Below, one piece after another: positions 19,148 to 26,711 of a DNA stretch of 64,000 bases. Origin of the DNA: Clostridia bacterium. GTDB taxonomy: Bacteria > Bacillota > Clostridia > Lachnospirales > Anaerotignaceae. The stretch lies in contig JALCQR010000001.1 in NCBI GenBank assembly GCA_022651385.1, forward strand, positions 186,001 through 250,000. The letters are read 5' to 3'. A program made the translations under genes and the position numbers. Each line of letters opens with the position of its first letter. The stretch's first letter is position 1. A model generated the notes under the pieces. The model saw nothing but the letters and a program-made list of their open reading frames with translations, was not told where the DNA came from and did no database searches.

Positions 19148-20199
19148 ATAAAGAAAATATTTCAAAAGCTATTGGAGAGATTGATTCAAGACATATCAAT
19201 GAAGCTATAAATTATCATTCATGCCGTTCATTAAGCTGTAATACCAGTATTTTTAGAAAACCATTTGGCAGGTTTATGATAGCTATCTTTTGTATTTGTC
19301 TGCTTATAGGCTTCAGTATGTTTATGCCGTTTGACAAACAAACTATAAAAGCATATGCCTATGGAACAGATAAAGAAATCATGAAAACTAACACAGTCTT
19401 ATCCTCAGGCACGATTACAGATGATGGTGAAATGAAGGGTCCTCAGGTGCAATTTTATATTGTTGGCAAGGACATTAAGACGATACGCTTTTCATGCAAA
19501 AATCAATGGATTGACTTTGTCGATTGGACGGGAAAGCGCAATGAATTCGGCATGGGAAAAAATTTTACCGTTCCCTATGGTTCGGATGAAAGCGAGTATT
19601 GTTATCTGATAATAGACTGGATTCCGGATGATACGATTCGAATGCTTACAGATAACAAGAATGTTGGGATTAAAGATTTACCGATTAAGTTGCGCAAAGA
19701 TATTGTTGTTTTAGAAATCACATATGAAAATGGCAAATCAGCTACTAAAGCTATAAAAATAAATTTACAGGATAATGGCAAGTTTGCTGCTTCTTTTGAT
19801 GACTACACAATTACAAAACAGGACAAGTTTGTTAAATGCCCGGACAGTAAGCCAATCAACAATGATGTTTTACATGCCCATGTAAACGATTCTGTTTCAC
19901 AAAGCACAGATAAAGGATGCATATCATATCAGGCTGCCTTGTCAAAACAGGAAATCGAGGAAGCAAAAACTGCAGCGCTGGATTATTACAAAAACACTGT
20001 TTGGCATGTTGAAAGTATTGATGTTACCTCAGATGATAACAGGCAATATAAAAATATTGGAATTGAGGCAAATTATTCTGCCGGTAATATTATTATTTTT
20101 AATGTAACTGCGATTTTTAATGGAAAAACAGAAAACCGTACAATTAGTGTTGCGAGAACAAAAAACGGTAATTGGTCTGTCATTAATGAAGGGTTCTAA
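19144..20199 (+). CDS. Single-pass membrane protein, probable anti-sigma/sensor partner of the ECF factor
   Basis: A 351-residue protein. A short cytoplasmic N-terminus (about 43 residues) is followed by one transmembrane helix (about residues 44-62, M-I-A-I-F-C-I-C-L-L-I-G-F) and a ~290-residue extracytoplasmic domain with beta-rich character and no obvious catalytic motif. The 4-bp overlap (ATGA) with the sigma gene is the arrangement of ECF sigma/anti-sigma pairs. The cytoplasmic part would bind the sigma factor and the outer part would sense an envelope signal. The family is not recognised beyond this topology. A terminator follows at 20296. Confidence 0.65.
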   Translation: MNKENISKAIGEIDSRHINEAINYHSCRSLSCNTSIFRKPFGRFMIAIFCICLLIGFSMFMPFDKQTIKAYAYGTDKEIMKTNTVLSSGTITDDGEMKGPQVQFYIVGKDIKTIRFSCKNQWIDFVDWTGKRNEFGMGKNFTVPYGSDESEYCYLIIDWIPDDTIRMLTDNKNVGIKDLPIKLRKDIVVLEITYENGKSATKAIKINLQDNGKFAASFDDYTITKQDKFVKCPDSKPINNDVLHAHVNDSVSQSTDKGCISYQAALSKQEIEEAKTAALDYYKNTVWHVESIDVTSDDNRQYKNIGIEANYSAGNIIIFNVTAIFNGKTENRTISVARTKNGNWSVINEGF

Positions 20200-20295
20200 A
20201 GTAGCAGTATAGAAAGCAACTGAAAATTAATACTGTTATTGCTGACAGAATAATATCCGCTATCGTAAATAAAATTATGTAAAACAATAAAAAAG

Positions 20296-20341
20296 AAAAA
20301 CGGATATAATTTCACTATTTTGCGAAACTATATCTGTTTTT
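20296..20341 (+). terminator. Terminator of the sigma/anti-sigma operon
   Basis: AAAAACGGATATA (20296-20308) pairs with TATATCTGTTTTT (20329-20341). It lies just left of the island's attachment core. Confidence 0.7.
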
Positions 20342-20401
20342 AATATGTTAATCTTGTGGTTAAATTGTTTTTTTATATGGATGTATTTGTTTTAATAACT
20401 T

Positions 20402-20417
20402 TTATTATTCGTCCCAA
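20402..20417. repeat. attL core (16-bp direct repeat)
   Basis: TTATTATTCGTCCCAA is identical to 33219-33234, which is the last 16 bp of yebC on the minus strand. This is the copy left by site-specific integration; host sequence is to the left and the island to the right. Confidence 0.85.
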
Positions 20418-20483
20418 GTCACGTTGTTTTTGATGTATATTGTTCATAAATTTTTTAATTTTTTGGGGTTTTAATAAACTGGC

Positions 20484-20500
20484 AGTACGTTTTTAGTACG
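20484..20500. repeat. Left arm-type integrase repeat
   Basis: AGTACGTTTTTAGTACG occurs here, 66 bp inside attL, and again in the same orientation at 33146-33162, 56 bp inside attR. Each copy contains two AGTACG half-sites. Placement next to the integrase gene and at both ends suits arm-binding sites of a tyrosine recombinase. Confidence 0.65.
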
Positions 20501-20501
20501 C

Positions 20502-21563
20502 TTATTTATTGAAAATATCCTCTAATTTTTCGCATACGGTACTTTGTTTATTAGGGTATAAATGAGCATATGTTTCAAGTGTTGTTTTTATATTCTCATG
20601 CCCTAAACGGTCAGCAACGATTAAAGGCTGAAAGCCAAGCTCTATCAATAATGAGGCATGGGAATGTCTAAGGTCATGCAATCTTATTTGTTTAACGCCT
20701 GCTTTTTGAGCATATTTATTTAAGTTTACTCTTAACGCTGGACGGCTGACTGTGATTAGCCGGTCTGATGGTTTGCAATCATATAACTGTGACGAATACT
20801 CTTTTATTTCATTGCAAAGGAACGAGGGTATTTCAACTATTCGTTTACTCTTTTTTGTTTTTGGCGTTAGTATTAATTCTTTATTGTGAAGTTTAGCGTA
20901 ATTTTTATTAATTGATATAGTTTTGGATTTTAAATCTATGTCACCAACAGTAAGGGCAAGCAATTCACCAGAACGCATGCCGGACCAAAACAATATATCA
21001 TAAGCAACTCTATATTCCATAGGTTTAACAGCATTTATAAACTGCTTATACTCGTCAAGTGTCCAGAACTGTATATCAGATTTTGTTTTGCCTTTAATGC
21101 CTTCATAAAGTTTACAAGGATTTGAGGACAGATTATAATACTTCACAGCAAAGTTAAATACACATGAAATTTGACCATTAACCTTTTTTAAATACAGTGT
21201 ACTGTAATCTTTATTATCCTTAAGGAGCTTATTGTTAAACTGCCTTAAGGTATTAGGTGTTATAGAGTTTATAGGCATTTCTCCGATTTCCGGCAGTATT
21301 CGTTGATTTAGTACAGTCTCTTTTACGTAGAATGATGTTGGCTTTAGCTTGGTTTTGCAGTCATCAAGGTATAATTTAGCCATGCTCTCAAATGTCATGT
21401 CGGGAGATCCACTGTGTTGCTTTATAAATTCCTTTTCATATTCTGCTGCTTCTCTCTTTAATTTAAAGCCTTCTTTTTTCTTACGCTTATTATTTCCCTG
21501 CCAGTCTTTATAGTAAAAAGAGCAGTACCATGTATTACGTGTTTCGTCTTTATAAACAGGCAT
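20502..21563 (-). CDS. int: Tyrosine recombinase / phage-type integrase
   Basis: A 353-residue integrase. The N-terminal AP2-like arm-binding domain is at residues 1-45 (W-Y-C-S-F-Y-Y-K-D, then K-K-K-E-G-F-K). A SAM-like core-binding domain spans about 55-155. The catalytic domain has the R in S-G-M-R-S-G-E-L-L-A-L, the H-x-x-R box in L-H-D-L-R-H-S-H-A, the L-G-H motif and the terminal tyrosine in E-T-Y-A-H-L-Y. All five core residues appear present, so the enzyme should be active. The gene is at the extreme left end, reading outward, next to the attachment core and the arm repeat. AAAGGAGG precedes the ATG. Confidence 0.93.
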   Translation of the reverse strand: MPVYKDETRNTWYCSFYYKDWQGNNKRKKKEGFKLKREAAEYEKEFIKQHSGSPDMTFESMAKLYLDDCKTKLKPTSFYVKETVLNQRILPEIGEMPINSITPNTLRQFNNKLLKDNKDYSTLYLKKVNGQISCVFNFAVKYYNLSSNPCKLYEGIKGKTKSDIQFWTLDEYKQFINAVKPMEYRVAYDILFWSGMRSGELLALTVGDIDLKSKTISINKNYAKLHNKELILTPKTKKSKRIVEIPSFLCNEIKEYSSQLYDCKPSDRLITVSRPALRVNLNKYAQKAGVKQIRLHDLRHSHASLLIELGFQPLIVADRLGHENIKTTLETYAHLYPNKQSTVCEKLEDIFNK

Positions 21564-21583
21564 AAAATAAGCCTCCTTTACAA

Positions 21584-21649
21584 TTTAGGTATAGTAAATA
21601 AGGCGGTCTTATGCTATAATTTTAATAAGTTTAGGTATAGCTTGACCGC
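21584..21649. promoter_or_regulatory. Repeated and inverted sites in the int upstream region
   Basis: The 11-bp word TTTAGGTATAG occurs at 21584-21594 and 21630-21640. GCGGTC (21604-21609) and GACCGC (21644-21649) form an inverted pair around the same stretch. The position between int and the secreted-protein gene suggests binding sites for the excisionase or a repressor of int. Confidence 0.4.
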
Positions 21650-21690
21650 TATATGTTTTCCTCTCTTGTTGGCGCAGGAGGGGAGTTTTT

Positions 21691-22224
21691 TTATCTATTT
21701 TCTATTTTACTATAACATTCAGCAGCCTGAGAACCGCCTGCCGCTTCATATGCTTTTATAAATTCGTCCTCTGAGTTAGATAAATAATTTATTGTAGCGT
21801 TTTCATCACCTTTTATTTTAACAGAATACGCACTATCAAAGTAATTTTTACATGTTGTAAGGTTGCCATACACTGTTTTCAATGTATTTATTTCATCAAT
21901 GGTATATACTCCTGATGTATTTTCGATTTCGGTAACGTATTTAGTAATTCTATTATAGATTGAGTCGCATGTGTCTTTATCATAAGATAAAGTGCTGGTA
22001 TCGCAACTGAAAAAACTTCCTGCATACATTGAGTCAGCGTAATGGTCGGTCAAATTTTCACATTTGTTGTATACAAGCATTAATTTCGCGTTTTTCTTGT
22101 AAAAAGTTTCATCGTTAGTAGTATCTTGCGTTAGGTAAACTGGCTGCTCTTGAGCGAACACATGAATAGCAGGCGTAAAACATAGAGCAATACTTAACCC
22201 TAAAACTAAAATTTTCTTTTTCAT
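21691..22224 (-). CDS. Secreted protein of unknown function carried by the island
   Basis: A 177-residue protein with a clear signal peptide (M-K-K-K-I-L-V-L-G-L-S-I-A-L-C-F, cleavage near A-x-A/F-A-Q at about residues 24-25). The mature part is Asp/Thr/Tyr-rich, has four to five cysteines (D-K-C-E-N-style spacing) and is probably helical; no family is recognised. The start is ATG 22224 behind GGAGGG; the longer frame upstream lacks a site. It lies between int and the repressor on the minus strand, where satellites and prophages often carry lysogenic-conversion genes. Confidence 0.6.
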   Translation of the reverse strand: MKKKILVLGLSIALCFTPAIHVFAQEQPVYLTQDTTNDETFYKKNAKLMLVYNKCENLTDHYADSMYAGSFFSCDTSTLSYDKDTCDSIYNRITKYVTEIENTSGVYTIDEINTLKTVYGNLTTCKNYFDSAYSVKIKGDENATINYLSNSEDEFIKAYEAAGGSQAAECYSKIENR

Positions 22225-22364
22225 ATATATCCCTCCATAAAATGTGATACAATAGTTATAAAGAGTTACATGCTCTTTAAATTCTGCTTGCAGCTTCGGT
22301 ATTGACGGTACCGGAGCTATTTTCATATACTCAGATATGCTTTTGTTTTACTCCATACTTTATT

Positions 22365-22570
22365 TAAACGCGTGGGCTCTCGCCCACACGTTTTACATCA
22401 TCACCATTCGCCATTGAGGGTGAAAAGATTACTCTTCATCAATGACGAGCAAAATTATTAGCATTCGTCATGAAAGACGAACGAACTAAGGCTATGCTTG
22501 ACATAGGGTGTATTTTATTTTTTATTTCATGTCCCACGTTAGTTACTAACCACCATTTGGGGGTGAGTAA
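22365..22570 (+). other. Hairpin array, copy 1 (candidate structured RNA/DNA element)
   Basis: This is most of the 350-bp gap between the secreted-protein gene and the repressor. Successive hairpins are GTGGGC-TCTC-GCCCAC (22372-22387), TTCGTC-ATGAAA-GACGAA (22464-22481), CTATG-CTTGA-CATAG (22492-22506), GTTAG-TTA-CTAAC (22538-22550) and CACC with GGTG (22551-22565). The layout and several words (CACACGTT, TCATG loop, AAGG-TATGC, ATT-GGGGGT) recur in copy 2 at 29018-29207. No ORF is present. Confidence 0.45.
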
Positions 22571-22574
22571 AGTG

Positions 22575-23150
22575 TTAAAATGGCAAATCATCACTATTAG
22601 GGTTTATATCTTCAGATGGTTTGGGATCCGTTTCTTCTTTTTTGTCTTTTGTTATTTTAAAATTATATTTTTTTAATGTTTTTTCAATCCATAAGTCATA
22701 TATGTCACTATCAATAATTTCTTCTTTTAGTGAAGTATTCATTTTATCCCAATCTTTTAAAATCTTTTCCATTGTTTGATTTTGAAACGTAATTCCGCTG
22801 TAATCTATGAATGAATCATGTGAATATTCGTCATAACGCTGAATGCCAATGTAAAATTCTAATTCTGGATTTGATTCGAGTAAAATTAATATTCTTACAA
22901 CATCACTATAGGTTACAATTTTTTTACTGACATTTTTTTCATTGCTAAGACCGCAGAGCCAGTCTAAAGAAACATTATATTTTTTTGATATATTCATTAT
23001 TATATCTAAAGAAGGGTTTTTTGTAGCATTTTCATAAGCAGATATGGTTGCAGGTGTACTTTGAACAGATGATGAAAAAGCTTTTTGTGTCATTCCAAGT
23101 TCTTCTCTCAATTCTTTTAACCGTTTTGAAAATTCAATTCTATTATCCAT
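22575..23150 (-). CDS. XRE-family repressor (CI-like)
   Basis: A 191-residue protein. The N-terminal helix-turn-helix of the XRE/Cro-CI family is at about residues 6-60 (L-R-E-E-L-G-M-T-Q-K-A-F-S, S-T-P-A-T-I-S-A-Y-E-N, P-S-L-D-I-I-M-N-I-S-K). The ~120-residue C-terminal domain is of unknown type and acidic at the end; no Ser-Lys LexA-type autoprotease motif is visible, so induction may work by binding a partner protein, as with satellite Stl repressors. The start is ATG 23150 behind AGAGAGG. It is divergent from the Cro-like gene across perfect operators, the standard lysogeny switch layout. Confidence 0.85.
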   Translation of the reverse strand: MDNRIEFSKRLKELREELGMTQKAFSSSVQSTPATISAYENATKNPSLDIIMNISKKYNVSLDWLCGLSNEKNVSKKIVTYSDVVRILILLESNPELEFYIGIQRYDEYSHDSFIDYSGITFQNQTMEKILKDWDKMNTSLKEEIIDSDIYDLWIEKTLKKYNFKITKDKKEETDPKPSEDINPNSDDLPF

Positions 23151-23192
23151 TTCATAACCTCTCTTTCGTTCCTTATAAGTTATGATAACACT

Positions 23193-23311
23193 ATAATAGA
23201 ACAAATACTACCATAAAGTCAATACAACACAATAATATATTTTACGTTAAAATAAAGTATTGACAAATATAGTATAGTAGAATATACTATATTTAAGTAG
23301 AAAAAACTACT
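23193..23311. promoter_or_regulatory. Divergent promoters with overlapping operators (genetic switch)
   Basis: The minus-strand promoter reads TTGACT (23222-23217), an 18-bp spacer and TATTAT (23198-23193). The plus-strand promoter has TTGACA (23260-23265), a 17-bp spacer and TATACT (23283-23288). A perfect 9-6-9 dyad, TATAGTATA/TATACTATA (23268-23291), covers the plus -10, and AGTAG-AAAAAA-CTACT (23296-23311) covers its start point. These are good operator candidates for the adjacent repressor. Confidence 0.8.
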
Positions 23312-23337
23312 ATATACTTACACAAGAAGGTGAGGAA

Positions 23338-23532
23338 ATGAGAATTGACCCAGCAAAACTTGCTTATGAACTTGTTAAAAATGATTTAACACTTAAAGCA
23401 CTATCAGCGAAAAGTGGTGTGTCTCGTCCGACTCTTTGCTACATAAAAGGAGGGAAACGCTGTAGTGATACAACAGGTATCAAGATAGCTAATGCACTTG
23501 ATGTTGACATCAAAGATTTATTAGAAGATTAA
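23338..23532 (+). CDS. Cro-like XRE helix-turn-helix protein
   Basis: A 64-residue protein that is nearly all one XRE domain: L-A-Y-E-L-V-K-N-D-L-T-L-K-A-L-S-A-K-S-G-V-S, then the recognition helix R-P-T-L-C-Y-I-K-G-G, then I-A-N-A-L-D-V-D-I-K-D-L. It is the first gene of the rightward transcript, 27 bp after the operator dyads and behind GAAGGTGAGG. By position it is the counter-repressor, or the first activator of the lytic/excision arm. Confidence 0.85.
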   Translation: MRIDPAKLAYELVKNDLTLKALSAKSGVSRPTLCYIKGGKRCSDTTGIKIANALDVDIKDLLED

Positions 23533-23625
23533 AAGTTACTCGTTAGGTAAGCAACTAAGCAAAGATTGAGTGTATATACACTTGATGTGCAACAGACGCA
23601 CAACAATTTGAAAGGAGGCTTAAAC

Positions 23626-23805
23626 ATGGAGAGTGTGAGGTATTATTTTTGCAAAGATGTTATGCAACTCTTAGACGTATCTGAAAGTAAAGCATATGGC
23701 ATAATACGTCAACTTAATAAAGAGCTGAGAAATACCGGCTTTTTAACAATTGCAGGAAGAGTACCTATAAAGTACTTTGAAAAGCGCTTTAACATAGAAA
23801 GGTAG
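23626..23805 (+). CDS. Small DNA-binding protein, excisionase-like
   Basis: A 59-residue protein from ATG 23626 (behind AAAGGAGG; an upstream in-frame ATG lacks a site). The start Y-Y-F-C-K-D-V-M-Q-L-L-D-V-S-E-S-K-A-Y-G-I-I-R-Q-L-N is a winged-helix/MerR-like recognition helix of the type seen in phage excisionases and ICEBs1-type Xis proteins, and R-V-P-I-K-Y-F-E-K-R closes the wing. By family and position it would bend DNA at attL/attR and direct Int to excision. Confidence 0.65.
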   Translation: MESVRYYFCKDVMQLLDVSESKAYGIIRQLNKELRNTGFLTIAGRVPIKYFEKRFNIER

Positions 23806-23814
23806 GCGGTATAA

Positions 23815-23895
23815 ATGGGAATTACATATTTAGGCTTAGGAATTATCCCCGGCTTTGCGTTTGGAATATTGTTCCTATGCTTATATCTGAGGTGA
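23815..23895 (+). CDS. 26-residue hydrophobic peptide (predicted micro-membrane protein)
   Basis: ATG 23815 follows AGGCGG. The peptide is almost one continuous transmembrane helix (about residues 4-24) with a single terminal Arg. The stop is 4 bp before the GTG of the replication ATPase, and the Shine-Dalgarno site of the ATPase (AGGTGATAAGG) lies across this stop, so translational coupling is likely. The tight spacing on both sides argues that it is a real gene. Function unknown. Confidence 0.5.
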   Translation: MGITYLGLGIIPGFAFGILFLCLYLR

Positions 23896-23899
23896 TAAG

Positions 23900-25417
23900 G
23901 TGAAAATTGATAACGAGGTGTTTTTAGACCTGTTTCGCCGAAAACCAAAAGAGGGAAACAAGTATATCATCATTGTGAGTGACTCAATACTCCATGAGCG
24001 TTTATGGAGCATAGGATATTACTCAATGCTTATATCGGACGCAGAGTCAGCAGAGAACGCAAAGAGTCTCATATACGATGCCTTAATAAAAAAGGGCCTA
24101 AATGTAAAAGATTATGTGTTTTTAGCTGCTTATATGAAAGACAGAGCAATAAATGATGAGCTTAGCAATGCTTTTGGAAGCTATGGAATAAAATACGATG
24201 TACAAGCCTACAAAATATTTTATAAAAAGAATTTCGCATTAGCTGATGATAAAACAATCAAGCAATGGATTAATGTTTACATCAAGAATATTGAAAACAA
24301 TAATGAAGCTACAGTTTTTGAGTCCCCGATAAATGCAGTAGACTTGCAAAGTGAAAATATTAAACCAATAGAATGGATAGTGTATAGACTCATTACAAGC
24401 GGTGAAAGCCTATTGACCGCGCCGTCTAAGTTCGGCAAGTCTTGGTTTGGCATGGACTTAGCCATATCTGTGGCAGAAGGCACACCATTCTTAGGAAGGG
24501 TAACACAAACCGCACCAGTTTTGTATTTGGCCTTAGAAGACAGTAAAAGACGATTGCAAAGGCGTATGAATAAACTGTTAGCAGGGAAAAAGGCACCTGA
24601 AAACTTGTATTTTATGACAAAGGCGCCAACGCTTGATGATGGCTTAATTGAAACATTGGAGCAGGAAATAAAGTCAAAAAACCTAAAATTGATTATTATT
24701 GACACATTCCAAAAAGTAAGAGGCATCTCAAATGGCAAAAATCCATATGCAACAGATTATGCTGATATGGGTAAACTCAAGGACCTCGCAGACAAACATG
24801 ATATTGCTATCTTATTAATTCATCATAACAGAAAAATGAAAGATGATGATGATGTATTTAATCAAATTTCAGGAACTAACGGCATAATGGGTGCAGCAGA
24901 CACAATAATTGTGCTGACAAAAAACAAAAGGGATGATAAAGAAATAAAAATGCACCTTACGGGGCGCGATGTTGAACAAAATGTTTTTGTTCTTAATTTT
25001 GATAAGGAAACGTGCAGGTTTAAGCTTATTGGCTCTGAGCAAACGCTTGAGGAACAAGAGGCAGATTTTTATTACAGACATAATGAAATTGTCATAACAA
25101 TAAAAGCCCTGTTGTCTGAGCATTGCGAAGGCTGGCAAGGAACAGCAAGGCAACTTCGTACAGAGATAATAAAAAAGTGCAAATATTTTATAGATGAAAG
25201 AGCTGTTGGAAAACGTCTAAGAGCATTAGCTCAAGATTTATACGAAAAGGATAACATCATATATGTTGAACCAAGTAGTACAAGAAACAAATTACATAAA
25301 TTTTCATATGCTCCGGTTGTAGATATATTAAATACAAACGATACACATGATACAAACGATACACATGATACAAACGATACACATGATACAAACGATACAC
25401 ATGATATTGTATCATAA
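23900..25417 (+). CDS. RecA-fold (RepA/AAA_25-type) replication ATPase of the island
   Basis: A 505-residue protein. The N-terminal ~150 residues are unassigned. The ATPase core has Walker A A-P-S-K-F-G-K-S at about residues 174-181, Walker B L-I-I-I-D-T-F and the I-L-L-I-H-H-N-R-K sensor, as in hexameric RepA-type plasmid and phage helicases. The C-terminal ~100 residues resemble a winged-helix domain. The last ~25 residues are a Thr-Asn-Asp-Thr-His-Asp repeat encoded by the 18-bp iterons. The GTG start is coupled to the preceding micro-ORF. By position it is the replication initiator/helicase of the element; no primase domain is visible. Confidence 0.8.
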   Translation: MKIDNEVFLDLFRRKPKEGNKYIIIVSDSILHERLWSIGYYSMLISDAESAENAKSLIYDALIKKGLNVKDYVFLAAYMKDRAINDELSNAFGSYGIKYDVQAYKIFYKKNFALADDKTIKQWINVYIKNIENNNEATVFESPINAVDLQSENIKPIEWIVYRLITSGESLLTAPSKFGKSWFGMDLAISVAEGTPFLGRVTQTAPVLYLALEDSKRRLQRRMNKLLAGKKAPENLYFMTKAPTLDDGLIETLEQEIKSKNLKLIIIDTFQKVRGISNGKNPYATDYADMGKLKDLADKHDIAILLIHHNRKMKDDDDVFNQISGTNGIMGAADTIIVLTKNKRDDKEIKMHLTGRDVEQNVFVLNFDKETCRFKLIGSEQTLEEQEADFYYRHNEIVITIKALLSEHCEGWQGTARQLRTEIIKKCKYFIDERAVGKRLRALAQDLYEKDNIIYVEPSSTRNKLHKFSYAPVVDILNTNDTHDTNDTHDTNDTHDTNDTHDIVS

Positions 25418-25510
25418 AGTATCATGTTGAGCATTTGAAAATGATACACTTGAAAGCCTTGATTTATAAAGGCATGAGTATAAAAGTATCGTTTGTATCG
25501 TTTGTATCAT
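25333..25510. repeat. Iteron-like repeats, candidate replication origin
   Basis: Four exact tandem copies of the 18-mer TACAAACGATACACATGA (25333-25404) lie inside the 3' end of the ATPase gene. They are followed by GTATCATAAAGTATCATG (about 25409-25426) and then, inverted, two GTATCGTTT units ending GTATCAT (25486-25510). The shared word is GATAC/GTATC. Iterons within or next to the initiator gene are the rule in plasmid, phage and satellite origins. Confidence 0.7.
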
Positions 25511-25539
25511 CACATACAAGAAATGGAGGGAAAATTCAG

Positions 25540-25731
25540 GTGATAAAAACAATAGCATTACCAGTCAGTAACAATATTGCTGTCCTTGCGCAAAATGAAG
25601 ATGTGCTAAAGGACGACATATTAACCGTATATATTAAAGAACGAGTAAATCCTGAAAATATAATTTCAGTAAATGCGGTTTCAAACAATAACACAATATT
25701 TATAGTTATTACTTATGAGTGCAGGGAGTGA
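25540..25731 (+). CDS. 63-residue island protein, unknown
   Basis: Start GTG 25540 behind GGAGGG. The frame runs open upstream through the iterons without a ribosome binding site, so I take the short form. It is a small soluble protein with a beta-strand-rich pattern and no recognised domain. It is the first gene after the iterons and overlaps nothing. The next gene's ATG is 4 bp past its stop, so it belongs to the island's rightward operon. Confidence 0.55.
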   Translation: MIKTIALPVSNNIAVLAQNEDVLKDDILTVYIKERVNPENIISVNAVSNNNTIFIVITYECRE

Positions 25732-25735
25732 CGAT

Positions 25736-25933
25736 ATGAGCAATCAGGAAAAAGACATATTTCGGTCTGTGTATAACTTCTTTGCGAAGTATAACCACAA
25801 ACTTAATGATGATGAGTGGCCGGCGTTTGTTACGGACATGCAGGCCGTAAACGAAGAACATAACTGTTATCTATGTGCAAGACTATTGGGTGTTATATTC
25901 TGCTACATAGAGAAAAAGAATTATGACCGATAA
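25736..25933 (+). CDS. 65-residue island protein, unknown
   Basis: ATG 25736 follows GGGAGTG. It encodes a mostly helical, acidic protein with two cysteines in a C-Y-L-C-A-R pattern near residue 45. I do not recognise the family; small proteins of this kind are frequent downstream of replication genes in clostridial phages. It is tightly packed between neighbours in the same operon. Confidence 0.55.
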   Translation: MSNQEKDIFRSVYNFFAKYNHKLNDDEWPAFVTDMQAVNEEHNCYLCARLLGVIFCYIEKKNYDR

Positions 25934-25949
25934 AGGAGGACTAAAAACA

Positions 25950-26204
25950 ATGAGTGAAGTAATTGACTTTAATGCTGATGATTTAAAGATTAATGTATCA
26001 GCGGGCAGAACACAAAAGTTTTTTGATACGGCAAGGGCTGTAAGTAAGTATTTGAAAGGATTAAGCATATCCGCAGAGGAAAACGACAGGCTTGTTGAAC
26101 TAATGATACAGCACACAAACGCCGCAGAGGAAAGCGGTTTCAACTTTGGGTTAAAATTAGCCACTGATATTTTAAAAAGCAGGCTTGACCAGAAAGAAGG
26201 CTAA
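25950..26204 (+). CDS. 84-residue island protein, tandem paralogue A
   Basis: Start ATG 25950 behind AAAGGAGGA. The C-terminal half (L-V-E-L-M-I-Q-H-T-N-A-A-E-E-S-G-F-N-F-G) aligns without gaps to that of the next gene (L-I-D-L-I-S-N-Y-V-T-A-V-E-K-N-G-A-K-F-G). The pair therefore arose by tandem duplication and then diverged. Predicted all-helical. Function unknown. Confidence 0.6.
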   Translation: MSEVIDFNADDLKINVSAGRTQKFFDTARAVSKYLKGLSISAEENDRLVELMIQHTNAAEESGFNFGLKLATDILKSRLDQKEG

Positions 26205-26208
26205 AACA

Positions 26209-26424
26209 ATGGCAGTAATTGAACGTGATATTGAGTTTTATAAAACCCGTCATATTTTGTACGACTACATTTTAAAGCTTTTACTGACGGTTGAGCAGAA
26301 AAATAAACTCATTGATTTAATCAGCAATTATGTAACGGCAGTTGAGAAAAACGGTGCAAAATTTGGCGTTGATATGGTTATAGAGATTATGGAAAGTCAG
26401 GAGGAGAAAAACAATGAAATGTGA
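26209..26424 (+). CDS. 71-residue island protein, tandem paralogue B
   Basis: ATG 26209 is 4 bp after the preceding stop. It shares the E-x-x-x-x-L-I/V-x-L ... A-x-E-x-x-G-x-x-F-G helical module with its upstream neighbour, but its N-terminus differs (E-R-D-I-E-F-Y-K-T-R-H-I-L-Y). It overlaps the following gene by 11 bp. Function unknown. Confidence 0.6.
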   Translation: MAVIERDIEFYKTRHILYDYILKLLLTVEQKNKLIDLISNYVTAVEKNGAKFGVDMVIEIMESQEEKNNEM

Positions 26425-26710
26425 TAATGAAATTGACGACAAAATAGCTGATTTATACTGTGCAGCTGCAAAATGCAGACAGGTACTTGCGGATTTATCC
26501 GTTATGCTTGATGAGGAGGATGACAAGTATTTAGTATGGACAAGGGACCGTAAGAGTACATATGCCGATATAGCCCTTGATTATGCTGTACAGCTTGACA
26601 AAGGACTTGATGATATCTGCAAAAATTCTGAGATAATAAAAAACGCCCCTGCACCTACCACAGCACAAGGGGCAACAAAAACCACTTCAAGTTTAACACA
26701 GGAGGAATAA
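26414..26710 (+). CDS. 98-residue island protein, unknown
   Basis: ATG 26414 lies inside the end of the previous gene, behind GGAGGAG. It is helical, acidic and Cys-containing at the N-terminus (Y-C-A-A-A-K-C-R-Q), with a low-complexity Ala/Pro/Thr/Ser tail. Proteins with this L-D-E-E-D-D-K-Y length and pattern are common in Firmicutes prophages, but I cannot name a function. Confidence 0.55.
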   Translation: MKCDNEIDDKIADLYCAAAKCRQVLADLSVMLDEEDDKYLVWTRDRKSTYADIALDYAVQLDKGLDDICKNSEIIKNAPAPTTAQGATKTTSSLTQEE

Positions 26711-26711
26711 A

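Noticed and set aside
25333-25404. Four regular direct repeats suggested a CRISPR array
   Set aside because: The 18-bp units are contiguous with no spacers and lie in frame in a coding sequence; no cas gene is nearby. Iterons fit better.
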